Under the pieces are notes generated by a model. It ran no database searches and was not told the DNA's origin. It saw only the letters and a list, made by a program, of their open reading frames with translations. Positions 17,233 to 26,732 of a stretch of 64,000 bases of DNA are shown here, piece after piece (position 1 is the first letter of the stretch; each line of letters starts with the position of its first letter). Origin of the DNA: JAHEGP01 sp963751595 (GTDB lineage: Bacteria; Pseudomonadota; Gammaproteobacteria; Pseudomonadales; JAHEGP01); assembly GCA_963751595.1 (NCBI GenBank), contig CAVVVC010000001.1, forward strand, positions 868,001 to 932,000, in the 5' to 3' direction. Both the position numbers and the translations under genes were made by a program.

Positions 17233-19299
17233 CTAACGCAGGGCCACCGAGGCATTCAGCTGCTTCATATCCACCAGGATATGAGCGGCCTCGGTAACAT
17301 ACAGGTCGTCCTCCGGATCGCTGTGAGCCTCCTCCTCTTCGCTATCGGCCTCATCCTCGAGTTCGTCAAGGGATTCCAGCACTTCGAGGTTCTTCGCCAC
17401 CCGGCGGCGGTTCTCTATCGCCAGCAGGCGCTCACGGTTTTTGCGACTCTCCTCCAAACGCTTTTTCTCATGGAGGGTGATCGTATCGATCTCCCGGGCC
17501 TGCTGGCGCAGGGCGAGCTGGTCTTTGAGATAAACGAAATCGGGATCGACACTGCTGCGTTCCAGGTGCCGATTGCGCATTTCCTCCATGATCACGTTGA
17601 GGTTACCGTAATAGCGATGCTTCATCGGGGCGATGGTATCCCACCCCAGTGCGCCGTCGAGGGTGCTCTCACCCACTTCCGTCGGGTCATAGATTTCGGG
17701 AAATTCGATGTCCGGGACCACGCCACGGTGCTGGGTAGACTCCCCCGAAATTCGATAGTATTTGGACTGGGTTATCTTGAGCTGGCCATGGGGCAGGGGG
17801 GTCAGGGCCTGTACAGTCCCCTTGCCAAAGGACCGCCCTCCAACCACCAGGCCACGCTGGTAGTCCTGGATTGCCCCGGCAAAAATCTCGGAGGCCGATG
17901 CACTCAGGCGATTGGTCAGCACCACCAGGGGGCCTTTATAGTAGGTTGTCTTGCGAATCTTGCCCTGGCGCTCCACCCGCATATTGGCGTGGCGAATCTG
18001 AACGGTTGGACCGTTCTCGATGAACAGGCCGATAAGCTGGTTGACCTCGAGCAACGAGCCGCCGCCATTGTCACGCAGATCGATGACAATGCCCTCGACC
18101 TGCTCCTTTTCCAGTTCTTCCAGCAGGCGAGATACATCCCGCGTGGTGCTGCGGTAATCGGGGTCGCCATTACGAAAAGCCTGGAAATCGAGGTAGAAGG
18201 CCGGGATTTCAATCACCCCGATTCTGTGCACCTCGTCGTCCTGCATGATTTCCAGAATTTCCTTGCTGGCGGTCTCTTCTTCCAGTTCGACCTTGCCGCG
18301 TTGAATGCGGATGATCCGGGTATTCTTGGGGTCGTCCGATTTATCCGGCATGATTTCCAGTCGGACCCAGCTATCCTTGGCGCCGCGGATCAACTCCACC
18401 ACTTCATCCAGCCGCCAGCCGATGACATTGGTCAATTCCCCATTCTTGTCCTGGCCCACGGCAACGATCTTGTCATTGCGTTTCAGCTCCTTCTGCCGCT
18501 CAGCCGGCCCTCCTTTAACCAGACGTATCACTTTGGTGTATTCATCGTCCTGGCTCAGAACAGCGCCGATGCCCTCGAGGGACAGGCTCATGCGGATGTT
18601 GAAGTTCTCCAGGCTGCGCGGTGAAAAATAGTTGGTATGAGGGTCATACAGGGCAGCATAGGTGTTGATGTAAATCTCGAAAACATCCTCGGCCTGAATC
18701 TGTTCAGTCTGGTGCAGACGGGTCTTGAAGCGCTTGATCAGCAGTTCCTGGATCTCGTCATCTGCCTTGTCAGTTACCTTGAGATTGAGGATGCTGTGCT
18801 TGATCCGCTTGCGCCAGAGTTCGTCGGCGGCTTTCTTGCTGACCAGCCAGTCACTCTTGTCCTCCCCCACATACAGCGACTCGTCGATGGTGAAATCGAA
18901 GGAGTCGTAATCGTTTTCGAGAACATCGATCACTTTTTCCAGGCGTTCAACCACGCGTTTACGGTAAACATCGTAGATTTCGTAACCGCCGGATACGTCA
19001 CCAGCCTCGAGCTGATTGTCGAGCTGTTTGCGCAGGGGCATGATCCGGTCAATATCCGCCTGTAACAAAAAGGCCCGGGCCGGATCGAGATTATCCAGAT
19101 ACGCGTCAAATAGACGCATACTCATCTTGTTATCCAGGGGAAGCTTGTTGTAATGGCGGCTACTGAGGTCTTCCACGATCACCGGAATCACATCCGTCTG
19201 TTCATCGGTGGGCTGGACTCTCTGGGCCTTGGCCATTGCCAAAAGGGGCAGCAGCAACAATGCCAGCAAAAACAGCCTTAAGGGAAACGCTCTTGTCAT
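17233..19299 (-). CDS. prc: Tail-specific (C-terminal processing) protease Prc
   Basis: 688 residues, as expected for Prc/Tsp. Signal peptide in residues 1-24. N-terminal helical domain with the NYFSPRSLENFNIRMS region, PDZ domain (about 235-320), S41 peptidase core with DLRDNGGGSLLEV and the Ser-Lys dyad in SASASEIF and GRSFGKGTVQ, and a C-terminal DUF3340 domain ending in an acidic stretch. Periplasmic protease that trims C-termini, for example of FtsI and Spr in E. coli, and degrades ssrA-tagged periplasmic proteins. Convergent with the preceding operon across 97 bases. Confidence 0.95.
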   Translation of the reverse strand: MTRAFPLRLFLLALLLLPLLAMAKAQRVQPTDEQTDVIPVIVEDLSSRHYNKLPLDNKMSMRLFDAYLDNLDPARAFLLQADIDRIMPLRKQLDNQLEAGDVSGGYEIYDVYRKRVVERLEKVIDVLENDYDSFDFTIDESLYVGEDKSDWLVSKKAADELWRKRIKHSILNLKVTDKADDEIQELLIKRFKTRLHQTEQIQAEDVFEIYINTYAALYDPHTNYFSPRSLENFNIRMSLSLEGIGAVLSQDDEYTKVIRLVKGGPAERQKELKRNDKIVAVGQDKNGELTNVIGWRLDEVVELIRGAKDSWVRLEIMPDKSDDPKNTRIIRIQRGKVELEEETASKEILEIMQDDEVHRIGVIEIPAFYLDFQAFRNGDPDYRSTTRDVSRLLEELEKEQVEGIVIDLRDNGGGSLLEVNQLIGLFIENGPTVQIRHANMRVERQGKIRKTTYYKGPLVVLTNRLSASASEIFAGAIQDYQRGLVVGGRSFGKGTVQALTPLPHGQLKITQSKYYRISGESTQHRGVVPDIEFPEIYDPTEVGESTLDGALGWDTIAPMKHRYYGNLNVIMEEMRNRHLERSSVDPDFVYLKDQLALRQQAREIDTITLHEKKRLEESRKNRERLLAIENRRRVAKNLEVLESLDELEDEADSEEEEAHSDPEDDLYVTEAAHILVDMKQLNASVALR

Positions 19300-19677
19300 G
19301 GGTCTTAACCTATGGTGATTGAACGCCGATTATGGCGCATAAAGCCTCTTTAGCCAATGCAGCAATCGTGCCGCATTTAACCGTATTTCCGTAAGTTACG
19401 CGAAACAGCTCACAGGGGATCTGAAATAGCAGTTCCTGCGAACACCGACGCCGAGGGCGGTGGGCAATGTCAGCAACCGCGCCCTGTCGCGTTGTTTGAC
19501 TGTGCCAGTTGACGGCAGTTCCCGTCCGGGTCACCACTGATCGCCAATCACATCCACACAAGCCCCATCTAATGGCTTGGTATTAAATAATAAAAATTAA
19601 TAAATACAATGCCCTGTGCGCACAATCAAGATCATTTCGAGAATAGGGTGTGCCACATTACTTCGGGTAATAAGCCC
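19300..19677. other. 378-base gap, no gene seen
   Basis: This gap separates prc from the VOC/DUF3047 pair on the same strand. It contains an AT-rich patch at about 19,580-19,615, unusual against the GC-rich backbone, that probably includes the prc promoter region on the minus strand. The 83-residue open frame here has no recognisable features and no ribosome site and was not accepted. Confidence 0.4.
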
Positions 19678-20100
19678 CTAAAAATCAGTCAATGACGCCG
19701 CCCCCGGGCCCAGCGGCTGTCCATAACTGAACTCGACGAAGCTACCGTCGGGGTCGACCAGACCACAGTAGTAGCCGACCGGGAAAGGTTCCTGGCGCGG
19801 CTCCCAGGCCAGAATGCCTGCCTCCCGGGCACGCCGGGCGATGGCATCGACCTCCGCCCGACTGTCCAACGCAAAGCCCAGATGGGAGAAATCATTGTCC
19901 GCCTGGTTGCGCCCGGGTCCCCCGGGTAATATCACCAGAATAAAGTCTTTCTCTTTACCGGGTTCGGCCAGCCAGACGATGCGTTTGCCGCGGTTCTCCC
20001 GCTGATGGACGATCACCAGGCCGGCATAGGTCTGATAGAACGCCAGACAGGCGTCGAGGTCTTTGACGTGAAGGGCGATGTGGGTCAGCGCAATGGGCAT
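19678..20100 (-). CDS. VOC-family (glyoxalase-like) protein
   Basis: 140 residues from the ATG at 20100 (MPIALTHIALHV); the longer frame runs into the upstream gene. Two beta-alpha-beta-beta-beta modules: THIALHVKDLDACLAFY at the start and SHLGFALDSRAEVDAIARRA in the second half, with the C-terminal LVDPDGSFVEFSYGQP supplying the usual metal-ligand Glu. Members include glyoxalase I and dioxygenases; this one cannot be assigned further. It follows the DUF3047 gene by 22 bases on the same strand, so it is likely the second gene of that transcript. Confidence 0.85.
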   Translation of the reverse strand: MPIALTHIALHVKDLDACLAFYQTYAGLVIVHQRENRGKRIVWLAEPGKEKDFILVILPGGPGRNQADNDFSHLGFALDSRAEVDAIARRAREAGILAWEPRQEPFPVGYYCGLVDPDGSFVEFSYGQPLGPGAASLTDF

Positions 20101-20122
20101 GAACTTCGGCTCTCCAACACCG

Positions 20123-21295
20123 TTATAACACCCGTACCTCACCGTCCGGGTGATGCAGCACGATATCCGCGTAGTCACACTGGCCCGGGTTGCGTTGAAA
20201 AATACTGTTGGCGATCAGCCAGACTTTCACGATGCGGGCAGGGGGTACGCCCATGTAACGGTCGTAGTCGGCATACAGGTCACGGCGCTCGCTCTGCCAC
20301 TGCTTGAGGCCGTTGGTGCCGCTCCTCACCACCACGTGGTATTCCTTGTTGCGCCAGCTGGGCAGCGGGCAATTGTAACCGGTTCCCTCCGGCAGGCTAT
20401 GACTCCAGTAGTAGGTGATGTCGCGGCCATTATCGAATTCCACGGCAATACTGAGGTAATCATGGGTGGGGACGGAATCTTCCCTCAGTTCCGAGGGCAG
20501 TTGATCGACGCACCAACGCCAACTTAGCGTGGTACCGGGTACCAGGGGCAGTACCACGGGAAACTGCAGAATCCCGACATCGGCACGGGTGTTGCAGTGA
20601 ATGCATGCACTCCCCTGAGCGCTGGTGCCCTGTCGGAAGATCTGGGCCGGCCCCAGGTTCCACAGGTAATTCCAGCCCGGCGGGGTGTTGTCTCCCTGCT
20701 CAATCCGCGCAATTTTACTGGCCAGGTGATCCTCGAAGTCGCCGTCCGCTACCAGTTGCTTTAACCCCGCCAATGCGCTCCCGGCCCAGCGCACTACGAT
20801 CACGGTGAAGTCGCCGCTGACTTTGCGATAGACTTCGTCATCGAGCCGGCGGGCACCGGCGCGGTCGGCCCAATCGTTGGGAAAGTAGTTGCCGAAAAAC
20901 AGTTCACCCGGCTGGGCGACATCAAAAGAGTGGCTATCGTGGATGCCGCGAAAAACCTCACCCTCGGGACCGACCCGACACCAGAGCTGAAGCGCCGGCG
21001 TCATCCATATATCCAGCGCCCGGTTGGCGTAGACCCGGCCCCGCGCAAAAATACTCACCGCCTCGCCAGCCTGTAGCGCGATGCCTGTCCCCAACCAGGG
21101 CGGTTGTCGCGCTGACAGTTGCAACGTTCGGGTTTCGCGCACTACTGACCGGGGCGCATTCTCGAACAGGGGCTGGAGGGCGGCGACAAAGGCATCGTGG
21201 TCGGGCTCGGGGGCCACCTCGCGGCGCAATCGCCGGGCGGCGGCGCGGGCGCCCAGCCGAGTGGCAACGGACAGGTCGGTTATCAGTCCTGGCAT
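20123..21295 (-). CDS. DUF3047 protein with N-terminal lectin-like beta-sandwich
   Basis: 390 residues. The C-terminal half (about 205-390: LWNLGPAQIF, LSWRWCVDQLP, YYWSHSLPEGTGY, RDLYADYDRYMG) matches DUF3047, a beta-sandwich family usually found in secreted proteins. The N-terminal half (about 60-150: TGIALQAGEAVSIFARGRV, LQLWCRVGPEGEVFRG, GELFFGNYFPNDWADRAG) resembles LecA-like galactose-binding domains. No signal peptide is evident, which is odd for such domains. A carbohydrate-related role is possible but unproven. Confidence 0.7.
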   Translation of the reverse strand: MPGLITDLSVATRLGARAAARRLRREVAPEPDHDAFVAALQPLFENAPRSVVRETRTLQLSARQPPWLGTGIALQAGEAVSIFARGRVYANRALDIWMTPALQLWCRVGPEGEVFRGIHDSHSFDVAQPGELFFGNYFPNDWADRAGARRLDDEVYRKVSGDFTVIVVRWAGSALAGLKQLVADGDFEDHLASKIARIEQGDNTPPGWNYLWNLGPAQIFRQGTSAQGSACIHCNTRADVGILQFPVVLPLVPGTTLSWRWCVDQLPSELREDSVPTHDYLSIAVEFDNGRDITYYWSHSLPEGTGYNCPLPSWRNKEYHVVVRSGTNGLKQWQSERRDLYADYDRYMGVPPARIVKVWLIANSIFQRNPGQCDYADIVLHHPDGEVRVL

Positions 21296-21466
21296 GGGTG
21301 TGTTCCTCCGCCGATGAGTGCTTTTACGGCGCCTTGCATCCCCCGGGCAAACCGTGAACCCGATTTACCCCAGGCACCGATATATGGCGACCAACCGCGC
21401 TGTGGTAAGCTCTTAGCCGGTCACAAGGCGCAGACCTACAATAACATGACCCGGGGACGATAAACC

Positions 21467-22912
21467 ATGAAGCGAATGAGCGGTACCGACGCGTTTTTGC
21501 TGGGCATTGAAACTCCCCGCTGTTACATGCATACCCTGAAGATTGCCATTCTCGACCCCAGCGATGATCCCGCCGGCTGGTCCTTCGACCGGTATCGCCA
21601 ACAGGTGAGCAAACGTTTGCACCTGATTCCGGCCTTTCGCCGAAAATACGTACCTTCGCCCCTGGGCCTGAGCCATCCCCTGTGGATAGAGGACGCCGAT
21701 TTCAATATCGATTACCACCTGCGTCGGGTCGCGTGCCCGGCACCGGGGGACCAGCGAGCCCTCTGCCATTTCATGTCGGACGTTTACGCCTATCAGCTGG
21801 ATCGGAGCCGACCCCTGTGGATGACCTGGGTTGTCGAGGGCCTGGAAAACGGCAGGGTGGCGCTGGTGACCATGGTCCACCATGCCTATTTTGACGGCGT
21901 CGGTGCTTCCTATGCCATGCGCCAGTACTTTTCGCAGGAGCCAGGCTATGAACCCGAGCCGCCGGCAATCACCTGGCAGGGGGAAAAAACACCATCCTGG
22001 TTTAAAACGCTGTTACTGGGCGCCCGGGACTTGCCCGGCGTAATCGCCGGCAACCTGCCGAAGCTGATCAGCGGCATCAAGAACCTGCAAGCACTGGAAA
22101 AGCGCTACGAGGAGGAAGGCAAACCCAGGCATCCCGCACCCAGCATGATGCCAAAAACACCGATAAACCTTTCCCTGTCCCATGGCCGCAGTTTTTTTTG
22201 CGACACCATTGGGCTGGAGCGGATGCAAACAACCCGCCGGACCCTGGGCGTCACCCTGAACGATTTGTACCTGTCCTGCTGTGCGGGAGCGGTACGCAGG
22301 CTATTGCGCGATCTCGATTACAACCCCGATTCCGGCCCCCTGATCGCGGGAATTCCGATGTCGGGTGCCCGCCCGGAGGGAATGCAGGGGGAGGGCAACT
22401 ATGCCACCGTGGACTATACCTGGCTGCACGTCGAGATCGAAGATCCGATGAAGCGGCTGCGCGCCAGCAGGCGTTCCGCCCAGGAAATGAAGGAGCACAT
22501 GGAGGCCGCCCGGGGCGCCGATATCTCTGCACTTGTGCAACTGTCGCCGCCCTGGCTGACCCGACTGATTCGCTGGCGTATCAACGCCCAGCAAGGCAAG
22601 TTCGGCCTGTTTGGCAACATCCTGCTATCCAATGTGCCGGGCCCCCGGGAGCCCCTCTACCTGGAGCATGCGAAAGTTGCAAACTGGTTTTCCACCGGAC
22701 AAATCTTCGATGGTACCGGGATCAATATGACGCTCTGGAGTTACTGCGAAAACGCCAACCTGTGTGTACTTGGCGATAGTGAGATCCTGCCCGACGCCAT
22801 GGTTGTGTTCGATTATTTCTGCCAGGAACTGCAAGCCCTGGAAGCATTGGCCCGTGAGCATCCTCCGGCTCGGGAAAGCAGCGCCAGGCTGACCGCCGAT
22901 TCATCGGGCTGA
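21467..22912 (+). CDS. Wax ester synthase / acyl-CoA:diacylglycerol acyltransferase
   Basis: 481 residues. Condensation-type acyltransferase active-site motif HHAYFDG (HHxxxDG) at about residues 137-143, the PLWMTWVVEGLENGRVAL stretch before it, and the C-terminal family motif NVPGPREPLYL near residue 388. Transfers acyl from acyl-CoA to fatty alcohol or diacylglycerol, making storage wax esters or triacylglycerol. Common in marine oil-degrading gammaproteobacteria. The start ATG at 21467 follows GGGACGATAAACC. Neighbouring lipid-handling genes (acyltransferase, lipocalin, hydrolase) fit a lipid-storage region. Confidence 0.93.
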   Translation: MKRMSGTDAFLLGIETPRCYMHTLKIAILDPSDDPAGWSFDRYRQQVSKRLHLIPAFRRKYVPSPLGLSHPLWIEDADFNIDYHLRRVACPAPGDQRALCHFMSDVYAYQLDRSRPLWMTWVVEGLENGRVALVTMVHHAYFDGVGASYAMRQYFSQEPGYEPEPPAITWQGEKTPSWFKTLLLGARDLPGVIAGNLPKLISGIKNLQALEKRYEEEGKPRHPAPSMMPKTPINLSLSHGRSFFCDTIGLERMQTTRRTLGVTLNDLYLSCCAGAVRRLLRDLDYNPDSGPLIAGIPMSGARPEGMQGEGNYATVDYTWLHVEIEDPMKRLRASRRSAQEMKEHMEAARGADISALVQLSPPWLTRLIRWRINAQQGKFGLFGNILLSNVPGPREPLYLEHAKVANWFSTGQIFDGTGINMTLWSYCENANLCVLGDSEILPDAMVVFDYFCQELQALEALAREHPPARESSARLTADSSG

Positions 22913-22937
22913 CGGCTGAAACTGAATGCCCTGAGTG

Positions 22938-23447
22938 TCAGTCCAGCAGTGGCGCCGGATAAATCAGTTTACGGGTATCGAAACCCAGCTTGCGGGCTTT
23001 GTCGACCAGCCGCTCCAGGGTTGCCGGGTCGAGCTCCGGTTCCCTGGCCAGAATCCACAGGTAACTGTAATTGGGTCCGCTCACCAGGGCATACTGGCCC
23101 GGGTCGTGCTCGACGATAATGTAGCTGCCGTAAAACGGGCCGAAAAAAGACACCTTGAGGTGCCCGACATTGGCGTCTCCCACCAGGTACGCCTTGCCCC
23201 GTGCCTCCTCCCACTCTTCACTGGCTGTGGAAAATCCCCGGTTGACCACCGTCACGCCGCCATCCGGCCGCAGGCTGTAGTGAGCCGTCACCTGTTCCAG
23301 GTTACGTTCAAAGGAATGGTCCAGGCGGGCGATTTCGTGCCAGGTGCCCAGGTAACGCTCAATATTGAAATCGTCGATGGGCTGGACACCGTCGGGAATT
23401 CCCGTGCAACCGGTCAGGACCAGGAGAAGTGCAAACAGTCGTTTCAT
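22938..23447 (-). CDS. blc: Outer-membrane lipocalin (Blc family)
   Basis: 169 residues. Lipoprotein signal peptide with lipobox LTGC (Cys at 14). Lipocalin first motif YLGTWHEIARLDHSFERNL (GxW near residue 34), bacterial Blc-like YSLRPDGGVTVVNRGF and the GPFYGSYIIVEHDPGQYALV stretch. Blc binds lysophospholipids and fatty acids at the outer membrane. Convergent with the wax ester synthase gene (25 bases apart). Confidence 0.9.
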   Translation of the reverse strand: MKRLFALLLVLTGCTGIPDGVQPIDDFNIERYLGTWHEIARLDHSFERNLEQVTAHYSLRPDGGVTVVNRGFSTASEEWEEARGKAYLVGDANVGHLKVSFFGPFYGSYIIVEHDPGQYALVSGPNYSYLWILAREPELDPATLERLVDKARKLGFDTRKLIYPAPLLD

Positions 23448-23502
23448 GGGTGTACCTGTTCCGGCCCAGTGTCACCCAACATGGCAACACTGGGCGGCGG
23501 AA

Positions 23503-25410
23503 TCAATCGAGGTTACGTTTGATAAATGCCAACAACGGCGCTATCACGTTGTTGGTGTCGTCATCGTCGGCGGTGAGGATATCCAGGTGAGCATAACCCT
23601 CGGATAGGTAGACTTCAAACCCCCCCGCAACACCGCCGAAAGTGGGGAAAGCCTCGCTGGGATTAAAGCGGTCGAGGATTCGCCCGCTGGCACCATCGCA
23701 ACTGGCCGCGGCACACGGTGCGATGGCATCGGCGAATCCCAGCCAGGACGCCGGCACCGGGGTCAGGCCGTTGCTGCCGCCAAAGGCGATCACCGGAACA
23801 TCGATACTGAGGGCCTGGGTGCGGTTGTCGATATCGCTGCGCCCCCTGCCCAGGGGCTCGGGCAGCGACAGCGCACTGGTATCGAGCCCCAGCCCGCTGG
23901 TAACCCCGAGGCCGGAAGACGGATAATACCAATCCGAAAAGTTGGTTTGCCCCTGGTAAAAAATGGGCAGCATCCGACCCTCGAGGTCGGAGGGTTCGAC
24001 CTCCAACCCCCAGACACCGGCGTTTTCGAGGGACACGGGCGCCGGCCCATTGTCGGCGAAGGCTTCCGCGGGGATACCCTCACCCTTGCTCAGCCAGGTG
24101 AGCAAGCCATCCACCTCCGGACCGGCAAAGCCCACCGAGGTGGCGACAAAGCTGGCGAGGCTTGCCACCACACCATCGTCATCGAGAAACTGCCCCAGAA
24201 ATTTGCTCGAGGTTGCTGGCGCGCTGCCGAGCAAAGCCCCCAGTCCGGCCAGTTCCGGTACTTTGGCAAGCGCGTTGTTCCCGGGCTCGCCGTTCTGGTC
24301 GACCTGGAGAATCGTCTGGGCGGACTCGCCGTTGCGTATCGCGTCCAGTGCTACCACCTCCGAAAACGCAAGCACCTGGGGTGACAGCAGACCACTGAAC
24401 TCGGCGTATGCCGACTCCGGCGCGATACAGGCCCGGTTGTCCAGCGCCCCGCAGCCGATGGCTTCGGTGGCGACCGAGCAGGGGGTAATGCCGTCGCTGC
24501 AGCGGGGTGCCTGGTCCCTGACCGCAGCGTACAGACCGCCATCGAAGCGGGCTTCTATCCGATCGAGCACGGCGGGGTCGGGCGCGGTTTCGGCGAGGCT
24601 GCCCCCGCCACCCTCGAGGAGCACCAGGCCCCGAAGCTTGCGATAGCCCGGCTCCACGCTGGCATCGTCGAAGGCAAAATCGGTAGCGGCGTAGCGCGCG
24701 GCAAAACCGGTGCCGGCGGAATGACCGGCGAGAAAAACATTGCCACCGCGCACAGTGTTCAGGGCCTGCTCGACCACCGCGTCGATATCCAGCGAATGCA
24801 CCAGCGGGGTCCACTGGGCGAGAAAGGCGGTATCGACATTGCTGTTGTAAAAAATGGCGCGACGATTGGGCCCGTTGACCAGTTCCTGACTCAGGGGCAG
24901 TCCCAGTTCCTCGCCGAACAGGAAGTCCAGGCCTATTTGCGGGTTGCGCCGGGCCTCGGCGATATCCAGGCCAACGGTATCCTCGAGCTGGTTGGAGCGC
25001 CTGTCGATGGCCCACACTTCGAGTACGATGGCGTCCTGTTCCCGCGCCCGCGATATCAGATTCTGGGCGAACATCGCATAATTCGAAGCGCCGCCCTCGA
25101 AGCCGGGTATGGCCACCACAATCGCATCGGGTTGCAGCGTAGCCTGATCGGTCAGAAAGTAGCGCGTATAACGCGCTTTGTTCAAGTCCGGTGCAGTGCC
25201 GTCGAACTGGCGCAGCAGGTTCGGATTGTCGACCACTACACCGGGACTACCCGGGGTAAAGGCCGGTTGGGCGCGACTGGGCAGGTCGATCGTCTGCTGG
25301 GAGTAGCGCTCCCCATGGGGGGTATTGCCGGCTCCCGGTTCGCTGTCAATGCTGCAGCCCTGCAGCAGCATCAGGCAGAATAACAGTAGGGCAGGCAGTT
25401 TCAGGGGCAT
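23503..25410 (-). CDS. Large lipoprotein alpha/beta hydrolase
   Basis: 635 residues from the ATG at 25410 (MPLKLPALLLF), which gives a proper lipoprotein signal peptide ending in LLQGC; the longer upstream frame is rejected. The nucleophile elbow GHSAG near residue 231 identifies an alpha/beta hydrolase. The region around it (LISRAREQDAIVLEVWAIDRR, FLAGHSAGTGFAARYA) looks like an esterase or lipase of uncertain substrate. The C-terminal part holds YLSEGYAHLDILTADDD with the probable catalytic His. It is a surface or periplasm-facing outer-membrane protein by prediction. Confidence 0.78.
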   Translation of the reverse strand: MPLKLPALLLFCLMLLQGCSIDSEPGAGNTPHGERYSQQTIDLPSRAQPAFTPGSPGVVVDNPNLLRQFDGTAPDLNKARYTRYFLTDQATLQPDAIVVAIPGFEGGASNYAMFAQNLISRAREQDAIVLEVWAIDRRSNQLEDTVGLDIAEARRNPQIGLDFLFGEELGLPLSQELVNGPNRRAIFYNSNVDTAFLAQWTPLVHSLDIDAVVEQALNTVRGGNVFLAGHSAGTGFAARYAATDFAFDDASVEPGYRKLRGLVLLEGGGGSLAETAPDPAVLDRIEARFDGGLYAAVRDQAPRCSDGITPCSVATEAIGCGALDNRACIAPESAYAEFSGLLSPQVLAFSEVVALDAIRNGESAQTILQVDQNGEPGNNALAKVPELAGLGALLGSAPATSSKFLGQFLDDDGVVASLASFVATSVGFAGPEVDGLLTWLSKGEGIPAEAFADNGPAPVSLENAGVWGLEVEPSDLEGRMLPIFYQGQTNFSDWYYPSSGLGVTSGLGLDTSALSLPEPLGRGRSDIDNRTQALSIDVPVIAFGGSNGLTPVPASWLGFADAIAPCAAASCDGASGRILDRFNPSEAFPTFGGVAGGFEVYLSEGYAHLDILTADDDDTNNVIAPLLAFIKRNLD

Positions 25411-25700
25411 GTCTCGCTTCCAATCAATGATTGTTGCTGGGCGACTCTTTGTCGTGCGGGGCGAACTGTACACAATCGTCGCCAGCTTTTGCAATCGGGG
25501 TTGACCTTGCCAGCCTGGAGGCTGGTCAATCAATGCGAGCAGGTCAGGGGGCTGTCCAAAACCCGGCGGCATATTTGGACATTCAGTCCCCGAGCGTATA
25601 TTCTGCCGGGCCGATCGCTTGAAGCCATCCACCTGTTAAACAGCAAGCCCGGCAGACGCAGCAAGCCGACAAGAGCAATGGATCTACTGGACAGTGCCCT

Positions 25701-26285
25701 ATGAGAAAATGGCTCGCGCGTTGGTTCCTCAACCTCGGCGGTTGGCGTCTGGAAGGGGTGAAGCCTGAACACAACTCCTACGTCCTGATCGCAGCGCCCC
25801 ATACCTCGAACTGGGATTTCGCGTACATGTTGGCCTTTGCCACCTTGTTCGACATCAAGATACGCTGGATGGCCAAACACAGCCTGTTCTACCCACCAAT
25901 GGGGTGGATCACCAAAGCCATGGGGGGTATCCCCATCAAACGGCATAAAAACGGCAACGTGGTGGCGGATATGGTCGAGCTGTTTCGAAACAACCCGAAC
26001 CTTGTGTTGGCCGTACCGGCGGAGGGCACCCGGTCACGCACCGAGTACTGGAAGTCGGGCTTCTACCACATTGCCCGGGAAGCGGGCGTGGCAATCCTGC
26101 CGTCGTACCTGGATTTCAAGGAAAGAAGAGGCGGATTCGGTCCGGCGCTGATGCCAACCGGGGACATCAGCGCCGATATGGACTACTTCCGCGAATTCTA
26201 CGGCCCCATGGAGGGCAAACATCCCGAGTCTTTTGGTCCGATTCGACTCCGGGAAGAAGCCCAGGGAATTGATTCAGCCCAGTAG
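25701..26285 (+). CDS. Lysophospholipid acyltransferase-family protein (PlsC-like)
   Basis: 194 residues. PlsC-type motif I HTSNWD (Hx4D) near residue 34, motif III PAEGTRSR near residue 110, and a helix-rich N-terminus (WFLNLGGWRLEG). Family members acylate lysophosphatidic acid or related lipids; the short form is common in marine bacteria and its acceptor is unknown. Convergent with the next gene; the two coding ends overlap by 12 bases. Confidence 0.85.
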   Translation: MRKWLARWFLNLGGWRLEGVKPEHNSYVLIAAPHTSNWDFAYMLAFATLFDIKIRWMAKHSLFYPPMGWITKAMGGIPIKRHKNGNVVADMVELFRNNPNLVLAVPAEGTRSRTEYWKSGFYHIAREAGVAILPSYLDFKERRGGFGPALMPTGDISADMDYFREFYGPMEGKHPESFGPIRLREEAQGIDSAQ

Positions 26286-26558
26286 CGCGGCGTCTTCCGG
26301 GTGTTTTTCGAACATGTTCGCAATATAAGAGCAAACCGGCACCACCCGGAGCTGGTTTTCCCTGGCGTAATCCACCATGCGACGGTAGAGGCGCTCGGCG
26401 ATACCCTGACCGCGCAGTTCACGGTCCACTGTGGTGTGATCCACCACCATGGTCTTCACCCCGTCCCATCGGTAACTGAGCTGCGCGGCGTTCTCGATGA
26501 AGAAGCGCCCGCCGGATTCATTGTTTTCGTGCTCGATGCTGGTTTGCTCCAGGGCCAT
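26274..26558 (-). CDS. Small GNAT-like N-acetyltransferase (YjdJ type)
   Basis: 94 residues, the length of the minimal GNAT family. Acetyl-CoA-binding segment RELRGQGIAERLYRRMVDYAR (here split: RELRGQGIAERL then YRRMVDYAR) near residue 47 and the late VVPVCSYIANMFEKHPE typical of this group. Substrate unknown. It overlaps the acyltransferase gene tail-to-tail by 12 bases. Confidence 0.85.
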   Translation of the reverse strand: MALEQTSIEHENNESGGRFFIENAAQLSYRWDGVKTMVVDHTTVDRELRGQGIAERLYRRMVDYARENQLRVVPVCSYIANMFEKHPEDAALLG

Positions 26559-26732
26559 TATGCGTACTTCCTTTGTCGGTATGGTCGAATGCTGCGGTTA
26601 CTCTACTGCGGATTGCACCGGGCATCAATTTGCGCACGACTTGGATGGGCAAAAAAGGAGACTGAGCACCGGCGCCTCCATCCCATCCAATCCCTGGCCG
26701 GCTGCTCGCCGGACTGCTGCGGCTGCGCGGAT